DNA from: Sphingomonas sp. YR710
GTDB lineage: Bacteria > Pseudomonadota > Alphaproteobacteria > Sphingomonadales > Sphingomonadaceae
DNA: 64,000 nucleotides
Direction of reading: 5' to 3'
NCBI RefSeq assembly: GCF_900101455.1
Contig: NZ_FMZJ01000002.1
Location: 310,001-374,000 of the forward strand
Part shown: piece by piece, positions 35,085 through 44,942 of the stretch
Layout: every line of letters begins with the position of its first letter
How positions within the stretch are numbered: position 1 is the stretch's first letter
Program-made: the position numbers and the translations under genes
The notes under the pieces: generated by a model
The model's input: the letters and a program-made list of their open reading frames with translations, nothing else
Told to the model about the DNA's origin: nothing
Databases searched by the model: none

Positions 35085-36341
35085 ATGCATCTTAAGGATC
35101 TCAAGAAGAAGACCCCCGCCGAGTTGGTCACCATGGCCGAAACGCTGGGCGTCGAGGGTGCGTCGACCTTGCGCAAGCAGGACCTGATGTTCGCGATCCT
35201 GAAGGTCGAGGCCGAAAATGGCGAGCAGATCATGGGGCTCGGCACGATCGAGGTCCTCTCCGACGGATTCGGTTTCCTGCGCAGCCCCGAGGCCAATTAT
35301 CTGGCCGGTCCCGATGACATCTATGTCTCGCCGAACCAGGTCCGCAAATTCGGTCTCCGCACCGGCGATACCGTCGAGGGCGAGATTCGCGGACCTAAGG
35401 ACGGCGAACGCTATTTCGCGTTGACCCGGCTGGTTTCGATCAATTTCGACGATCCCGACGTTGTCCGCCATCGCGTCAATTTCGACAATCTCACGCCGCT
35501 TTATCCCGAAGAGAAGCTGACGCTCGACAATCTCGATCCGACCGTCAAGGACAAGTCGGCGCGGGTGATCGACATCATCGCGCCGCAGGGCAAGGGCCAG
35601 CGCGCCTTGATCGTGGCGCCGCCGCGCGTCGGCAAGACCGTGCTGCTGCAGAACATTGCCAAGGCGATCACCGACAATCATCCCGAGGTATTCCTGATCG
35701 TGTTGCTGATCGACGAGCGGCCCGAGGAAGTGACCGACATGCAGCGCTCGGTGAAGGGCGAAGTGATCTCCTCCACCTTCGACGAACCCGCGCAACGCCA
35801 CGTCCAGGTCGCCGAAATGGTGATCGAAAAGGCGAAGCGCCTTGTCGAGCACAAGAAGGATGTCGTCATCCTGCTCGATTCGATCACACGCCTGGGCCGT
35901 GCCTACAACACTGTGGTGCCGTCGTCCGGAAAGGTTCTGACTGGCGGTGTCGATGCGAACGCGCTGCAGCGGCCGAAGCGCTTCTTCGGCGCAGCGCGCA
36001 ACATCGAAGAGGGCGGTTCGCTGTCGATCATCGCGACCGCGCTGATCGACACCGGCAGCCGCATGGACGAAGTGATCTTCGAAGAGTTCAAGGGCACCGG
36101 CAATTCGGAAATCGTGCTCGACCGGAAGGTCGCCGACAAGCGGATCTTCCCGGCGATGGATGTCGGCAAGTCCGGCACCCGCAAGGAGGAACTGCTGGTC
36201 GACAAGGGCAAGCTTTCCAAGATGTGGGTATTGCGCCGCATCCTGATGCAGATGGGTACGATCGACGCGATGGAATTCCTTCTCGACAAGATGAAGGATT
36301 CCAAGACAAACGAAGACTTCTTCGATTCGATGAATCAATAA
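35085..36341 (+). CDS. rho: Transcription termination factor Rho
   Basis: A 418-residue hexameric RNA helicase. N-terminal Rho_N helix bundle ([15 protein letters not shown]), a cold-shock-like RNA-binding domain with [13 protein letters not shown], Walker A APPRVGKT at residues 179-186, Walker [16 protein letters not shown], and the Q/R-loop region [21 protein letters not shown]. The start at 35085 is the conserved MHLK; an in-frame TTG at 35064 is less likely. Confidence 0.97.
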   Translation: MHLKDLKKKTPAELVTMAETLGVEGASTLRKQDLMFAILKVEAENGEQIMGLGTIEVLSDGFGFLRSPEANYLAGPDDIYVSPNQVRKFGLRTGDTVEGEIRGPKDGERYFALTRLVSINFDDPDVVRHRVNFDNLTPLYPEEKLTLDNLDPTVKDKSARVIDIIAPQGKGQRALIVAPPRVGKTVLLQNIAKAITDNHPEVFLIVLLIDERPEEVTDMQRSVKGEVISSTFDEPAQRHVQVAEMVIEKAKRLVEHKKDVVILLDSITRLGRAYNTVVPSSGKVLTGGVDANALQRPKRFFGAARNIEEGGSLSIIATALIDTGSRMDEVIFEEFKGTGNSEIVLDRKVADKRIFPAMDVGKSGTRKEELLVDKGKLSKMWVLRRILMQMGTIDAMEFLLDKMKDSKTNEDFFDSMNQ

Positions 36342-36368
36342 TCAGACTATCAGCACGGAGCGACGATC

Positions 36369-37016
36369 GTGGCGGACATCTGGGCGCATATCGTCGCCGA
36401 TTTTGCGAACATCGGATCGCCCTCCGCAATGGCGGCGTTCGTCCAGGTGCTGATGATCGACATCATGCTGGCCGGCGACAATGCGATCGTTGTTGGTGCG
36501 TTGGCGGCGGGTCTGCCGACGAAACAGCGCAAGCAGGTGATCCTGATCGGTATCGTCGCGGCACTGGTGTTGCGGATCGTCTTCGCAATCAGTGTCAGTG
36601 CATTGATGAGTATCGTTGGCCTGGTCCTCGCCGGCGGGTTGCTGCTGCTGTGGGTGGCATGGAAGATGTTCCGCGAATTGCGATCTTCGACCAACCACGA
36701 TGGAAACCCCTCCGATCACGATGCCATTCCGGAGCCGAAGTCATTTATGGGTGCGGCCTGGGCCGTTGCCCTGGCCGACGTATCGATGAGCCTCGACAAC
36801 GTGCTGGCAGTCGCCGGAGCGGCGCGAGAACACCCCGGAATATTGGTGATCGGCTTGTTGCTGTCAGTCGCGCTGATGGGTCTCGCGGCTAATATTATTG
36901 CCAAATATATCGAGCGTTTTCGTTGGATCGCCTATGTGGGCTTGCTCGTGATCCTTTATGTGGCAATCAAGATGATCTACGAAGGCAGCCATCAGATCAT
37001 TCCGTTGATGTTGTAG
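36369..37016 (+). CDS. TerC/YjbE-family integral membrane protein
   Basis: A 215-residue protein with about six or seven membrane helices and the paired acidic motifs of the TerC family, MLAGDNAIVVGALA in helix 1 and MSLDNVLAVAG in the second half. These Asp/Asn residues are thought to bind metal; relatives export manganese or meet exported metalloproteins. The start is GTG at 36369 with GGAGCG upstream. A His/Asp-rich cytosolic loop (STNHDGNPSDHDAIPEP) separates the halves. 27 bases downstream of rho. Confidence 0.88.
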   Translation: MADIWAHIVADFANIGSPSAMAAFVQVLMIDIMLAGDNAIVVGALAAGLPTKQRKQVILIGIVAALVLRIVFAISVSALMSIVGLVLAGGLLLLWVAWKMFRELRSSTNHDGNPSDHDAIPEPKSFMGAAWAVALADVSMSLDNVLAVAGAAREHPGILVIGLLLSVALMGLAANIIAKYIERFRWIAYVGLLVILYVAIKMIYEGSHQIIPLML

Positions 37017-37425
37017 GCGCGTAGGGCGAGCCCCGCCCGCGATCGCCGGTTTCCTTTACAATGACGGTATCTTCGCTGCGAACGATAGCCGAGTGCGACC
37101 CGTGGAGCGGGGAGGCCGATGACGTCTCTTTTTTTACCCTCCGCCAATGGATTACGGTCAACCATATCCCGATTTGGTATTATTCGGGTTTGTTCGAGAT
37201 TCATGAAGAACCCGTCGGCTTGGATTAGCAATCTCGTAATTTTATTCGAAATTGTCGGAAAATTTTACACTGACTGCTACTGTGCTTTAGTGAAGCACAC
37301 TTCGAGTCTTGATATCGTTAACAGCTATTACTGGCATAGACGCTTATTTTTTGGTACGGTCGATTCATGGGAGCCATCCTGCAGGACAGGAGTGGCGTGT
37401 GTTCGTCTAGATTTCGGGGTGTGCG
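37017..37425. other. 409-base AT-rich gene-free region upstream of the PEP-CTERM gene
   Basis: From about 37120 the base composition drops well below the surrounding GC level. No recognised gene; a 105-codon plus-strand frame lacks any family features. It contains a perfect 7-base hairpin (TGTGCTT 37281-37287 with AAGCACA 37293-37299). It likely holds the promoter and leader of the downstream surface-protein gene. Confidence 0.5.
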
Positions 37426-38478
37426 ATGCGTTTTAATCGTTCTATTCCAGTGTTTCTGGCTGGCTTCGCGTTGATCGGTTCCGCGAATCAGGTATCGGCG
37501 TCGATGATTGCCTCGCCGATCACAAGTGCGCTTGCGCAGCTCCAGGAATGGAATCTGATCGCGTTCAATAACTACACCGCCTCAAACGAAGTCGAAGGCC
37601 GAGTATTCGTCGGCGGCAATCTAAACGTCGCCCAGGGCACCCAGTTCAACTTCAGGGGCACCTCGGCCTCCACCAGCGGGACGGGCGCCGTAACGGTGGT
37701 CGGCAGCGCATCGGGCAACAAGATTGATTTCCGGGCCGGTGATCTCGTCGTCGGCGGCAGTGAATCGGCCAACACGCTCGAGGCGAACAATTCGGGTTCG
37801 GTTTTCGTAGGCGGCACGGACACCAGCACCAACCATAATAATATGACGATCACGCAGGGGCTTTCCGGCAACAGCAACTTCACGAACACGCTGAACAGCC
37901 AGAAGACCTCCCTGATCAATTCATTGACGAGCCTCAGCAGCAACCTGAAGGCGTTGACCGCGACCGGCACCGTCAGCACGACTAACAATGCCTTGACCTA
38001 TACGGCGACCAGCGGCCTGAATGTGCTGAACCTGACGGTTGATCAGATTAATCAATATGCCCAGAACTATATCGATATCGTGTCGCCAACCGGAACCACG
38101 ACCGTCATCAACGTTTCAGGCAGCGGCACGATCAGCCGGAATTTCAATTCGACGTCATCGGCCAATAACATCATCTGGAATTTCTACGACGCGACCAGCC
38201 TGACGCTGGGCAATTGGCAGGGCAGCGTCCTCGCGGTCAATGCGGACTTCGTGAAGGATCAGAGCGGCGCGATTAACGGCGCGGTGGTGGCGAAGAATGC
38301 CAGCAACTATGCGGAAGTCCATAGCTACAGCTTCCAGGGCGATCTCTCATCAGTGGGTGGCAGCGTTTCGGCAATGCCGGAACCCGCGACCTGGGCCATG
38401 CTGATCCTGGGCTTCGGCCTGATCGGTTTTGCGATGCGCCGTCGGGGCGCGACCGTTTTGGCGTCGATACCCGCCTGA
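37426..38478 (+). CDS. Choice-of-anchor A protein with PEPxxWA-CTERM sorting tail
   Basis: A 350-residue exported protein. Signal peptide about 1-25 (ending VSASM). The body matches choice-of-anchor A domains: ALAQLQEWNLIAFNNYTASNEVEGRVFVGGNL, then beta-rich Ser/Thr/Asn-rich sequence. Residues 317-340 form a PEP-CTERM tail: MPEPATWAML, a hydrophobic helix and an AMRRR basic end, recognised by an exosortase. It is expected at the cell surface or in the matrix. No exosortase gene lies in this window. It ends three bases before the convergent oxidoreductase gene. Confidence 0.9.
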   Translation: MRFNRSIPVFLAGFALIGSANQVSASMIASPITSALAQLQEWNLIAFNNYTASNEVEGRVFVGGNLNVAQGTQFNFRGTSASTSGTGAVTVVGSASGNKIDFRAGDLVVGGSESANTLEANNSGSVFVGGTDTSTNHNNMTITQGLSGNSNFTNTLNSQKTSLINSLTSLSSNLKALTATGTVSTTNNALTYTATSGLNVLNLTVDQINQYAQNYIDIVSPTGTTTVINVSGSGTISRNFNSTSSANNIIWNFYDATSLTLGNWQGSVLAVNADFVKDQSGAINGAVVAKNASNYAEVHSYSFQGDLSSVGGSVSAMPEPATWAMLILGFGLIGFAMRRRGATVLASIPA

Positions 38479-38481
38479 TTT

Positions 38482-39456
38482 TTAGACGGTAAGGATCGTT
38501 GAGCCGGTCGTCTTTCGGCCTTCAAGCGCGATGTGCGCCGATGCTGCGTCGGCGAGGGCAAAGCGCTGGCCGATCTCGATCTTCACGCTTCCATTTTCCA
38601 TGGCATTGAACAGCCGTTCGGCGGACTCGCGCCGTTCCTCGGGCGTGGCGATATAATCGAACAGGGTCGGCCGGGTGAGAAACAGCGAGCCGGCTTTCGA
38701 CAGGTCGCCGGGGCTGAACGGGGCGGGGGCGCCTGAGGCATTCCCAAAACTGATCATCAGCCCCCGACGACGCAGCGATGCGAGTGAGGCTTGCCAGCTC
38801 GCAGCGCCGACTCCGTCAAAGCTGACGTCCACGCCATCACCGCAATGTTCGCGGATCAGCCCGGGCAGTTCGTCATACGGGCAATCGAGCGCGATCTCGG
38901 CACCGGCCGCATGTGCCATCGCGGCTTTTTGCGCAGATCCGGCATGCGCGATGACGCGGATGCCCAGCGCCGCCATCCATTGAACGAGAATGATGCCCAC
39001 GCCGCCTGCCGCCGCATGGACGAGCGCGATTTGCCCGGGCCTAATGGCCGCGCAGCGATGGATCAGAAATTCGGCCGTCATGCCCTTGAGCATGGAGGCC
39101 GCCGCAAGTTCATCATCGATCGCCGGGGGCAGGGGGATGAGTAGGTCGGCTGCGATCGTCCGGACGGTCGCGTAGCTACCGGGCCCGGAGACATAGCCCA
39201 CCCGCTGACCCATGGCAAAGCCAGTAACGCTTTCGCCGATCGCCTCGATGACGCCCGCGGCTTCGCCCCCTAGCGGCGCGGGCAAGGGCTGCGGATAGAG
39301 CCCTGTGCGATGATAGATGTCGATGAAGTTGACGCCAATCGCGTGGTGACGGACGCGAACTTCGTTGGGGCCGGGCGCGACGAGCTCGCAGGGACGGGAG
39401 ACGATCATTTCCGGTCCACCGAATGCCTTGGCGACGAGCTGGAAATCGGTGGTCAT
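38482..39456 (-). CDS. Quinone oxidoreductase (zeta-crystallin type)
   Basis: A 324-residue MDR-superfamily NADPH enzyme without the catalytic zinc ligands. GVNFIDIYHRTGLYP and GGEAAGVIEAIGESV are quinone reductase signatures; VHAAAGGVGIILVQWMAALG is the nucleotide-binding motif. The ATG at 39456 has AGGAG seven bases upstream. 19 bases downstream of the alkyltransferase gene on the same strand. Confidence 0.9.
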   Translation of the reverse strand: MTTDFQLVAKAFGGPEMIVSRPCELVAPGPNEVRVRHHAIGVNFIDIYHRTGLYPQPLPAPLGGEAAGVIEAIGESVTGFAMGQRVGYVSGPGSYATVRTIAADLLIPLPPAIDDELAAASMLKGMTAEFLIHRCAAIRPGQIALVHAAAGGVGIILVQWMAALGIRVIAHAGSAQKAAMAHAAGAEIALDCPYDELPGLIREHCGDGVDVSFDGVGAASWQASLASLRRRGLMISFGNASGAPAPFSPGDLSKAGSLFLTRPTLFDYIATPEERRESAERLFNAMENGSVKIEIGQRFALADAASAHIALEGRKTTGSTILTV

Positions 39457-39475
39457 CGCTTCGCTCCTGATGAAA

Positions 39476-39973
39476 TTAACCAATTGATTCGAAAAGGGTA
39501 TTTTCTATAGCGCGTTCGTGGCGCAGCAATTTCAACTTGGTCTCCACGCCGTTGCCGCCCGAATAATTGCCTATGGCGCCGGCGGCGGCGGTCACCCGAT
39601 GACAAGGAACGATAATCGGCAGGGGGTTGCGTCGGCAGGCTTGGCCGATCGCGCGGGGTCCGGAACCGATCATCCGCGCTACCGCACCATAGCTCATCAT
39701 TTGTCCAAAGGGGATCGCGCAGATCGCTTGTCGAAGCGCTTCGCCGCGTGCGCTGCTAACCGGCTGCAGTGGAAGATCAAATGTGGTCAGCGAGCCGTTG
39801 AAATAGGCTGACAGCTGCTCGATCGCGGCACGGGCAATGCGGGACGATGCTTGGGTCCCCCGATATGGGATGTCCTCGGCTGGCGCGGTGATGATGTTGA
39901 TTGCGCGAAGATGATCCTCGTCGCAATCGACGAGGATCATTCCGATCGGCGACGGGAAGGTTGCGTGAATCAT
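39476..39973 (-). CDS. ogt: Methylated-DNA-[protein]-cysteine S-methyltransferase
   Basis: A 165-residue suicide repair protein. The acceptor Cys124 is in the motif IVPCHRV. FGQMMSYGAVAR and the Arg finger region RAIGQACRRNPLPI are typical of Ogt/Ada-C. No DNA-binding Ada-N or AlkA fusion. Confidence 0.94.
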   Translation of the reverse strand: MIHATFPSPIGMILVDCDEDHLRAINIITAPAEDIPYRGTQASSRIARAAIEQLSAYFNGSLTTFDLPLQPVSSARGEALRQAICAIPFGQMMSYGAVARMIGSGPRAIGQACRRNPLPIIVPCHRVTAAAGAIGNYSGGNGVETKLKLLRHERAIENTLFESIG

Positions 39974-40041
39974 GATCGCTTGCCTGTGACAGCTTTAGCG
40001 ATCACAAGTGGTGTTTCAACGATCTTTGGATGGCGCCCCCG

Positions 40042-40281
40042 ATGAAGGTAACCGTAGACGTCGATTGTACCCCGGAAGAGGCGCGGCGCTTCATGGGTTT
40101 GCCCGATATGTCGAGTGTACACGAAGCCTATACCGATAAGATGAAAAGCGTCATCAACGACGGCATCACGCCGGACATGCTCGAAACGATGATGCGGAAC
40201 TGGATGCCGATGGGCGAGGCCGGCATGAATGTCTGGCGAACGCTTTTCGATCAGATTGGCCGAACCGCTGGCGGAAAGTAA
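40042..40281 (+). CDS. DUF6489 family protein
   Basis: A 79-residue protein beginning MKVTVDVDCTPEEARRFMGLPD, a pattern I recognise from a small alphaproteobacterial family of unknown function placed upstream of mnmE in sphingomonads. An ATG at 40030 would add four residues. Its TAA is two bases before the first parS palindrome. Confidence 0.75.
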   Translation: MKVTVDVDCTPEEARRFMGLPDMSSVHEAYTDKMKSVINDGITPDMLETMMRNWMPMGEAGMNVWRTLFDQIGRTAGGK

Positions 40282-40282
40282 T

Positions 40283-40298
40283 TGTTCCACGTGGAACA
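40283..40298. promoter_or_regulatory. parS centromere site 1 (overlaps mnmE start codon)
   Basis: A perfect 16-base palindrome, TGTTCCACGTGGAACA, a variant of the parS consensus TGTTTCACGTGAAACA. Its last A is the first base of the mnmE ATG. About 7 kb from the predicted origin and 3.9 kb from parA. Confidence 0.85.
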
Positions 40299-41590
40299 TG
40301 GTCGAACGTGATACGATCTTTGCGCTCTCGAGCGGGCAGCCGCCGGCGGGCATAGCCGTCGTCAGATTGAGCGGCCCCGGTGCGGGGCGTGCGGTCGATG
40401 CGCTCATCAATGGTCGACGGCCGGCTCCCCGCATCGCAACGGTACGCAAGCTATTGCATCCCGACGACGGATCACCCCTCGATGAGGCTCTGCTGCTCTG
40501 GTTGCCCGGGCCGCACACGGTGACCGGCGAGGATATGGCTGAGCTTCATCTCCACGGCAGCCGGGCAATTGTCGCGCTGATGCTCGACACGCTGGGAAGG
40601 TTCGAAGGGCTGCGGCCAGCCCTTGCCGGCGAGTTCACCCGGCGGGCGTTCGAGAACGGCCGTATCGATCTGATCGAAGCCGAGGCGCTCGGTGACCTGC
40701 TGGCCGCCGAGACCGAGGACCAGCGGCGCAATGCGATGCTGCTCGCCAGCGGGGCGCTCAGTCGTGTGATCGAAGCCTGGCGGAAAGAGCTCCTGCAGCT
40801 CTCGGCGCGGCTCGAAGCGATCCTCGATTTTTCCGACGAGGATTCGGTGGGCGAAGATGATCACGCAATCCGGTCGGGGATCGCGGGGCTCAAGAGCGCA
40901 GTCGATAAATGGCTCGCGGTGCCACCCGCCGAGCGGTTGCGGGATGGTATCCGCGTCGTCCTCGCCGGTCCGCCCAATGCCGGCAAATCGACGCTGCTTA
41001 ACGCGCTGGTGGGGCGCGACGCGGCGATCGTAACGCCGATCGCGGGTACGACCCGCGACCTTATCGAGGTACCGGTCGCCTTCGGCGGCGTGCCGTTCCT
41101 GATCACGGATACGGCGGGGCTGCGCGATGTAGCATCGGATGCGGTGGAAGCGATCGGCATGCAGAGGGCGGCGGCGGCGCTCGATTCTGCTGATATTCTG
41201 TTGTGGATGGGAAACCCCGAGGACGCACCCATTGGAAGTCATGTGGTGCGGCTCGGTGCGCAGTCGGATCGCATTCGACGTGCGCCCAATGCCTATGATC
41301 TCATATTGTCGGCGACGACGGGGCAGGGGGTCGATGCGCTGATTGCACGGTTGATCGATACGGCGCGCAGGTTGCTGCCGCGCGAGGGCGAAGGGGCGCT
41401 CAATCGGCGCCAGCGCTCGTGCCTGATGCTGATGCAGGAGGCACTGTCGGGGGCCGCCGGGACGAGTGACCTCATTTTGACGGCCGAAGGGCTGCGCGCC
41501 GCGCGTGCGGCGCTCGATGCGCTCACGGGGCGGGTCGGCACCGAGGATATGTTCGATACACTGTTTGGGGCCTTTTGCATCGGCAAATAG
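40298..41590 (+). CDS. mnmE: tRNA modification GTPase MnmE
   Basis: A 430-residue GTPase that, with MnmG, makes cmnm5-type modifications at wobble U34. N-terminal tetrahydrofolate-binding domain starts VERDTIFALSSG; G1 is GPPNAGKST (residues 224-232), G3 is DTAG, and the C-terminus ends in the required CIGK with its catalytic Cys. The only SD-like sequence is the GTGGAAC inside parS, so ParB occupancy and translation initiation signals coincide in DNA. Confidence 0.96.
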   Translation: MVERDTIFALSSGQPPAGIAVVRLSGPGAGRAVDALINGRRPAPRIATVRKLLHPDDGSPLDEALLLWLPGPHTVTGEDMAELHLHGSRAIVALMLDTLGRFEGLRPALAGEFTRRAFENGRIDLIEAEALGDLLAAETEDQRRNAMLLASGALSRVIEAWRKELLQLSARLEAILDFSDEDSVGEDDHAIRSGIAGLKSAVDKWLAVPPAERLRDGIRVVLAGPPNAGKSTLLNALVGRDAAIVTPIAGTTRDLIEVPVAFGGVPFLITDTAGLRDVASDAVEAIGMQRAAAALDSADILLWMGNPEDAPIGSHVVRLGAQSDRIRRAPNAYDLILSATTGQGVDALIARLIDTARRLLPREGEGALNRRQRSCLMLMQEALSGAAGTSDLILTAEGLRAARAALDALTGRVGTEDMFDTLFGAFCIGK

Positions 41591-41593
41591 CCG

Positions 41594-41609
41594 TGTTCCA
41601 CGTGGAACA
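41594..41609. promoter_or_regulatory. parS centromere site 2
   Basis: The same perfect 16-base palindrome as site 1, in the 57-base gap between mnmE and mnmG, four bases after the mnmE stop codon. Confidence 0.87.
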
Positions 41610-41647
41610 ATTTTGACTCGCGGGCTGCGGTAGATTAGCGGCAACCC

Positions 41648-43507
41648 ATGTCGAACAGCTATGATGTGATTGTCGTCGGCGGGGGGCACGCCGGGTGCGA
41701 GGCTGCGGCCGCCGCGGCTCGGATGGGCGCGCGGGTGGCGCTCATCAGTATGCGCCGCGACATGATCGGCGCGATGTCGTGCAATCCGGCGATTGGCGGG
41801 CTCGGCAAGGGGCATCTCGTGCGCGAGGTCGATGCTTGCGATGGCTTGATCGCGCGGGCGGCCGATGCCGCCGCGATCCACTATCGCATGCTCAACGCGA
41901 GCAAGGGGTCCGCCGTCCAGGGCCCAAGGGTGCAGGCGGATCGCAAATTGTACAAAGCCGCGATCCAGACGATGCTTGCGGCGATCGACAATCTGGCGGT
42001 GATCGAAGGGATGGCGGAGAGCCTGATTATCGAGCCGCTAACGTCGCGGATTGCCGGGTTGGTATTGGGTGACGGCGAGCGGTTGAGCGCTCGATCGGTG
42101 GTCCTGGCGACCGGGACCTTCCTTAATGCCCGGCTCCATTTCGGGCTCGATTGCAAGGCTGGTGGCAGGGTTGGCGAGGATGCCGCGATCGGGATGGCGG
42201 AGCAGTTGCGCGCGCTCGAGCTGCCGATGGGCCGGCTAAAGACCGGTACGCCACCGCGCCTCGATGGCCGGACGATTGCCTGGGGTGGACTGGAGCGGCA
42301 GCCATCCGACGGTGGCGACTGGACCTTCTCGTCCATGGGGCAGGGGCGCCAGGTGCCGCAGGTCCATTGCGCGATTACCCGCACGAACGTCCGGACGCAT
42401 GATGCGATCCGTGCAGGGCTCGATCGATCGCCGCTCTTCTCCGGCGCGATCGAAGGCCTTGGTCCGCGCTACTGCCCTTCGATCGAGGATAAGGTCGTGC
42501 GGTTCGGCGATCGGGACGGCCATCAGATCTTCCTCGAACCCGAGGGGCTCGACGATTTCACGATCTATCCGAACGGCGTTTCGACCTCGCTGCCGCTTGA
42601 TGTCCAATATGCGATGCTGCGGACGGTGAAGGGACTCGAGCAGGTCGAGATCCTTCAGCCGGGCTATGCGGTGGAATATGATTTCATTGATCCGCGCGCG
42701 CTCGATATGGCGCTGGGATTGCGCGCGCTGCGGGGCCTGTACTGTGCCGGCCAGATCAACGGGACCACCGGCTATGAGGAGGCTGCGGCGCAGGGGCTGG
42801 TAGCCGGTATGAACGCTGCTGCTTATGCCGCTGATCGCGCACCGATCCTGTTCGATCGGTCCACTAGCTATATTGGCGTGATGGTCGACGATCTCACGCT
42901 GCACGGCGTGACCGAGCCTTATCGGATGCTGACGGCACGTGCGGAATATCGGCTGCGGTTGCGCGCAGACAATGCCGGAACGCGGTTGACGTCTTGGGCG
43001 ATTGCGCAAGGCGCGGTATCGGCGGAACGTCGCAAACTCCATGAAGTGCGTGAGACGGCGCGTGAAGGACTTGTCACGGCGTTGCAGGAAACGACGGTAG
43101 CATCCGCAGATATGGCACGGGCAGGGGCGGCGATCGTGTCGGATGGAACGCGGCGATCGCTCTATGATTGGCTGCGGTTTGGCGAAATCGACTATCGCCA
43201 CGTTATGAGCCTGCTGCCGGAGGTTGAGGATGCCCCCGAGGATATCCGCGCTGAAGTCCTCCAGGACTGCCGCTACGCGCCCTATCTCATACGGCAGGAT
43301 CAGGAAATCGCGCGGGTTCAGGCGGATGCGGCGATCTGTTTGGAGAGAATCACCGACTATCGGCAGATCGGTGGGCTCTCGAACGAGATGGTCGAGCGGT
43401 TGAACCGGGCGATGCCTGGCGACCTTGCGGCGGCAGGACGTATTCGGGGGGTAACGCCAGCAGCGCTCGCGGCGATCATGGTCCACGCGCGGCGGTTGGC
43501 CGCGTGA
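41648..43507 (+). CDS. mnmG: tRNA uridine 5-carboxymethylaminomethyl modification enzyme MnmG
   Basis: A 619-residue FAD enzyme, partner of MnmE. The dinucleotide fold is [33 protein letters not shown] and [16 protein letters not shown] are family signatures, and the C-terminal helical domain carries [18 protein letters not shown]. The stop overlaps the GTG of rsmG (GTGA). Confidence 0.97.
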   Translation: MSNSYDVIVVGGGHAGCEAAAAAARMGARVALISMRRDMIGAMSCNPAIGGLGKGHLVREVDACDGLIARAADAAAIHYRMLNASKGSAVQGPRVQADRKLYKAAIQTMLAAIDNLAVIEGMAESLIIEPLTSRIAGLVLGDGERLSARSVVLATGTFLNARLHFGLDCKAGGRVGEDAAIGMAEQLRALELPMGRLKTGTPPRLDGRTIAWGGLERQPSDGGDWTFSSMGQGRQVPQVHCAITRTNVRTHDAIRAGLDRSPLFSGAIEGLGPRYCPSIEDKVVRFGDRDGHQIFLEPEGLDDFTIYPNGVSTSLPLDVQYAMLRTVKGLEQVEILQPGYAVEYDFIDPRALDMALGLRALRGLYCAGQINGTTGYEEAAAQGLVAGMNAAAYAADRAPILFDRSTSYIGVMVDDLTLHGVTEPYRMLTARAEYRLRLRADNAGTRLTSWAIAQGAVSAERRKLHEVRETAREGLVTALQETTVASADMARAGAAIVSDGTRRSLYDWLRFGEIDYRHVMSLLPEVEDAPEDIRAEVLQDCRYAPYLIRQDQEIARVQADAAICLERITDYRQIGGLSNEMVERLNRAMPGDLAAAGRIRGVTPAALAAIMVHARRLAA

Positions 43508-44139
43508 GCGAAGATGAGGCGCGGGCGTGGCTCAAAGCGCAGCTCGATGTTTCACGTGAAACATTGGTACGGCTCGAATCGCTGGTCGAACTCGTCACAG
43601 CGGAATCGCAGCAGCAGAATCTGATCGCGGCGTCGACGCTGCCGACGATCTGGGACCGCCATGTCGTCGACTCGGCTCAGCTACTGACACTGGCCCCGGC
43701 CGGGGTAGGAAGCTGGCTCGATCTCGGATCGGGGGCGGGCTTTCCGGGCATGGTGGTGGCGGCCATCGCGCGTTCGATCGAGATGGTCCTCGTCGAGTCG
43801 CGACGCAAGCGCATCGACTTTCTGAGCCATGTTGCGGCGACTCTCGGCGTGTCGGACCGAGTGACGATTGCCGGATCGCGGCTTGAGCTGATCGCGACGC
43901 GGCCCTTTGACGTGGTCAGTGCGCGCGCCTTCGCGCCGCTCGATCGGTTGCTCCCGCTCGCGGCCCGATTCTCGACACCCAAAACGGTTTGGCTGCTGCC
44001 AAAAGGGCGGGGCGCCGCATCGGAACTGGCGGCGGCGCGGAGTTCGTGGCAGGGTGATTTCCGGATCGTCGCGAGCGTGACCGATCCGGATGCGGCGATC
44101 ATTGTCGCACGAAATGTTCAGCCGAAGGGACGTCGATGA
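43504..44139 (+). CDS. rsmG: 16S rRNA (guanine-N7) methyltransferase RsmG
   Basis: A 211-residue SAM methyltransferase acting on G527 of 16S rRNA. The SAM motif is [16 protein letters not shown]. The GTG start overlaps the mnmG stop. Residues 16-20, VSRET, are encoded by the third parS palindrome. The stop overlaps the parA start by ATGA. Confidence 0.95.
   Translation: MSEDEARAWLKAQLDVSRETLVRLESLVELVTAESQQQNLIAASTLPTIWDRHVVDSAQLLTLAPAGVGSWLDLGSGAGFPGMVVAAIARSIEMVLVESRRKRIDFLSHVAATLGVSDRVTIAGSRLELIATRPFDVVSARAFAPLDRLLPLAARFSTPKTVWLLPKGRGAASELAAARSSWQGDFRIVASVTDPDAAIIVARNVQPKGRR
43548..43563. promoter_or_regulatory. parS centromere site 3, inside rsmG
   Basis: TGTTTCACGTGAAACA, an exact consensus parS, inside the rsmG coding region and 0.6 kb from parA. 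It differs from sites 1 and 2 by a symmetric T/A to C/G change. Confidence 0.93.
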
Positions 44140-44915
44140 TCCGCATTGCGATCGCGAACCAGAAGGGTGGCGTGGGCAAAACCACAACGGCAATCAATCT
44201 TGCGACCGCGCTTGCGGCGACGGGATGGCGGGTATTGCTGATCGATTTCGATCCGCAGGGTAATGCCTCGACCGGGCTCGGGATGGATCGCGCGTCGCGC
44301 ACCCATTCGAGCTATGAGCTGCTCCGTGGTGACTGCACTCTGTCCGAGGCGGCGGTCGCGACCAAGGTGCCACGGCTCGATATCGTCACCGCTACGGTCG
44401 ACCTGTCCGGTGCGGAAATCGAACTGATCGAGGTCGAACAGCGGACGCACAAGCTGCACCAGGCGATTGCCGAGGCCGAAGGTCGCTGGGATGTCTGCCT
44501 GATCGATTGCCCGCCCTCGCTGGGGCTGCTGACCGTCAATGCGCTGGTGGCCGCCAACGTCATGCTGGTGCCGCTGCAGTGCGAATTCTTCGCGCTCGAG
44601 GGGCTCAGCCAGTTGCTGCAGACGATCGAGCGGGTTCGGGCGCGTTTCAACCCGCAGCTTTCGATCCTGGGTGTCGCGCTGACGATGTACGACCGGCGCA
44701 ACCGGCTGTCCGAGCAGGTGGCCGCCGATGTCCGCGCGGTGCTGGGCGATATCGTGTTCGAAACGGTGATCCCGCGCAATGTCCGCCTGTCCGAGGCGCC
44801 AAGCCATGGGGTGCCGGCATTGATCTATGATTTCCGCTGTCCGGGCTCGGAAGCCTATATCGCGCTGGCCCGTGAATGTATCACGCGGCTTACCAAGACC
44901 GCGCAGGCCGCCTGA
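44136..44915 (+). CDS. parA: Chromosome partitioning ATPase ParA
   Basis: A 259-residue deviant Walker ATPase. KGGVGKTTT (residues 10-18) is the signature P-loop; LIDFDPQGNASTGLG and LIDCPPSLGLLT follow. It forms the gradient that moves ParB-parS complexes to the new pole after origin duplication. Coupled to rsmG by ATGA and 27 bases before parB. Confidence 0.97.
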   Translation: MIRIAIANQKGGVGKTTTAINLATALAATGWRVLLIDFDPQGNASTGLGMDRASRTHSSYELLRGDCTLSEAAVATKVPRLDIVTATVDLSGAEIELIEVEQRTHKLHQAIAEAEGRWDVCLIDCPPSLGLLTVNALVAANVMLVPLQCEFFALEGLSQLLQTIERVRARFNPQLSILGVALTMYDRRNRLSEQVAADVRAVLGDIVFETVIPRNVRLSEAPSHGVPALIYDFRCPGSEAYIALARECITRLTKTAQAA

Positions 44916-44942
44916 CCGATATATGATGAGAGGTAGAGACAT

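Noticed and set aside
37330-37350. A sigma-54 promoter before the PEP-CTERM gene
   Set aside because: A TGGCA element is present, but the GG and GC pairs are seven bases apart and not ten.
37119-37436. A 105-codon plus-strand frame before the PEP-CTERM gene
   Set aside because: Located in AT-rich DNA, overlaps the real gene start out of frame, and has no family features.
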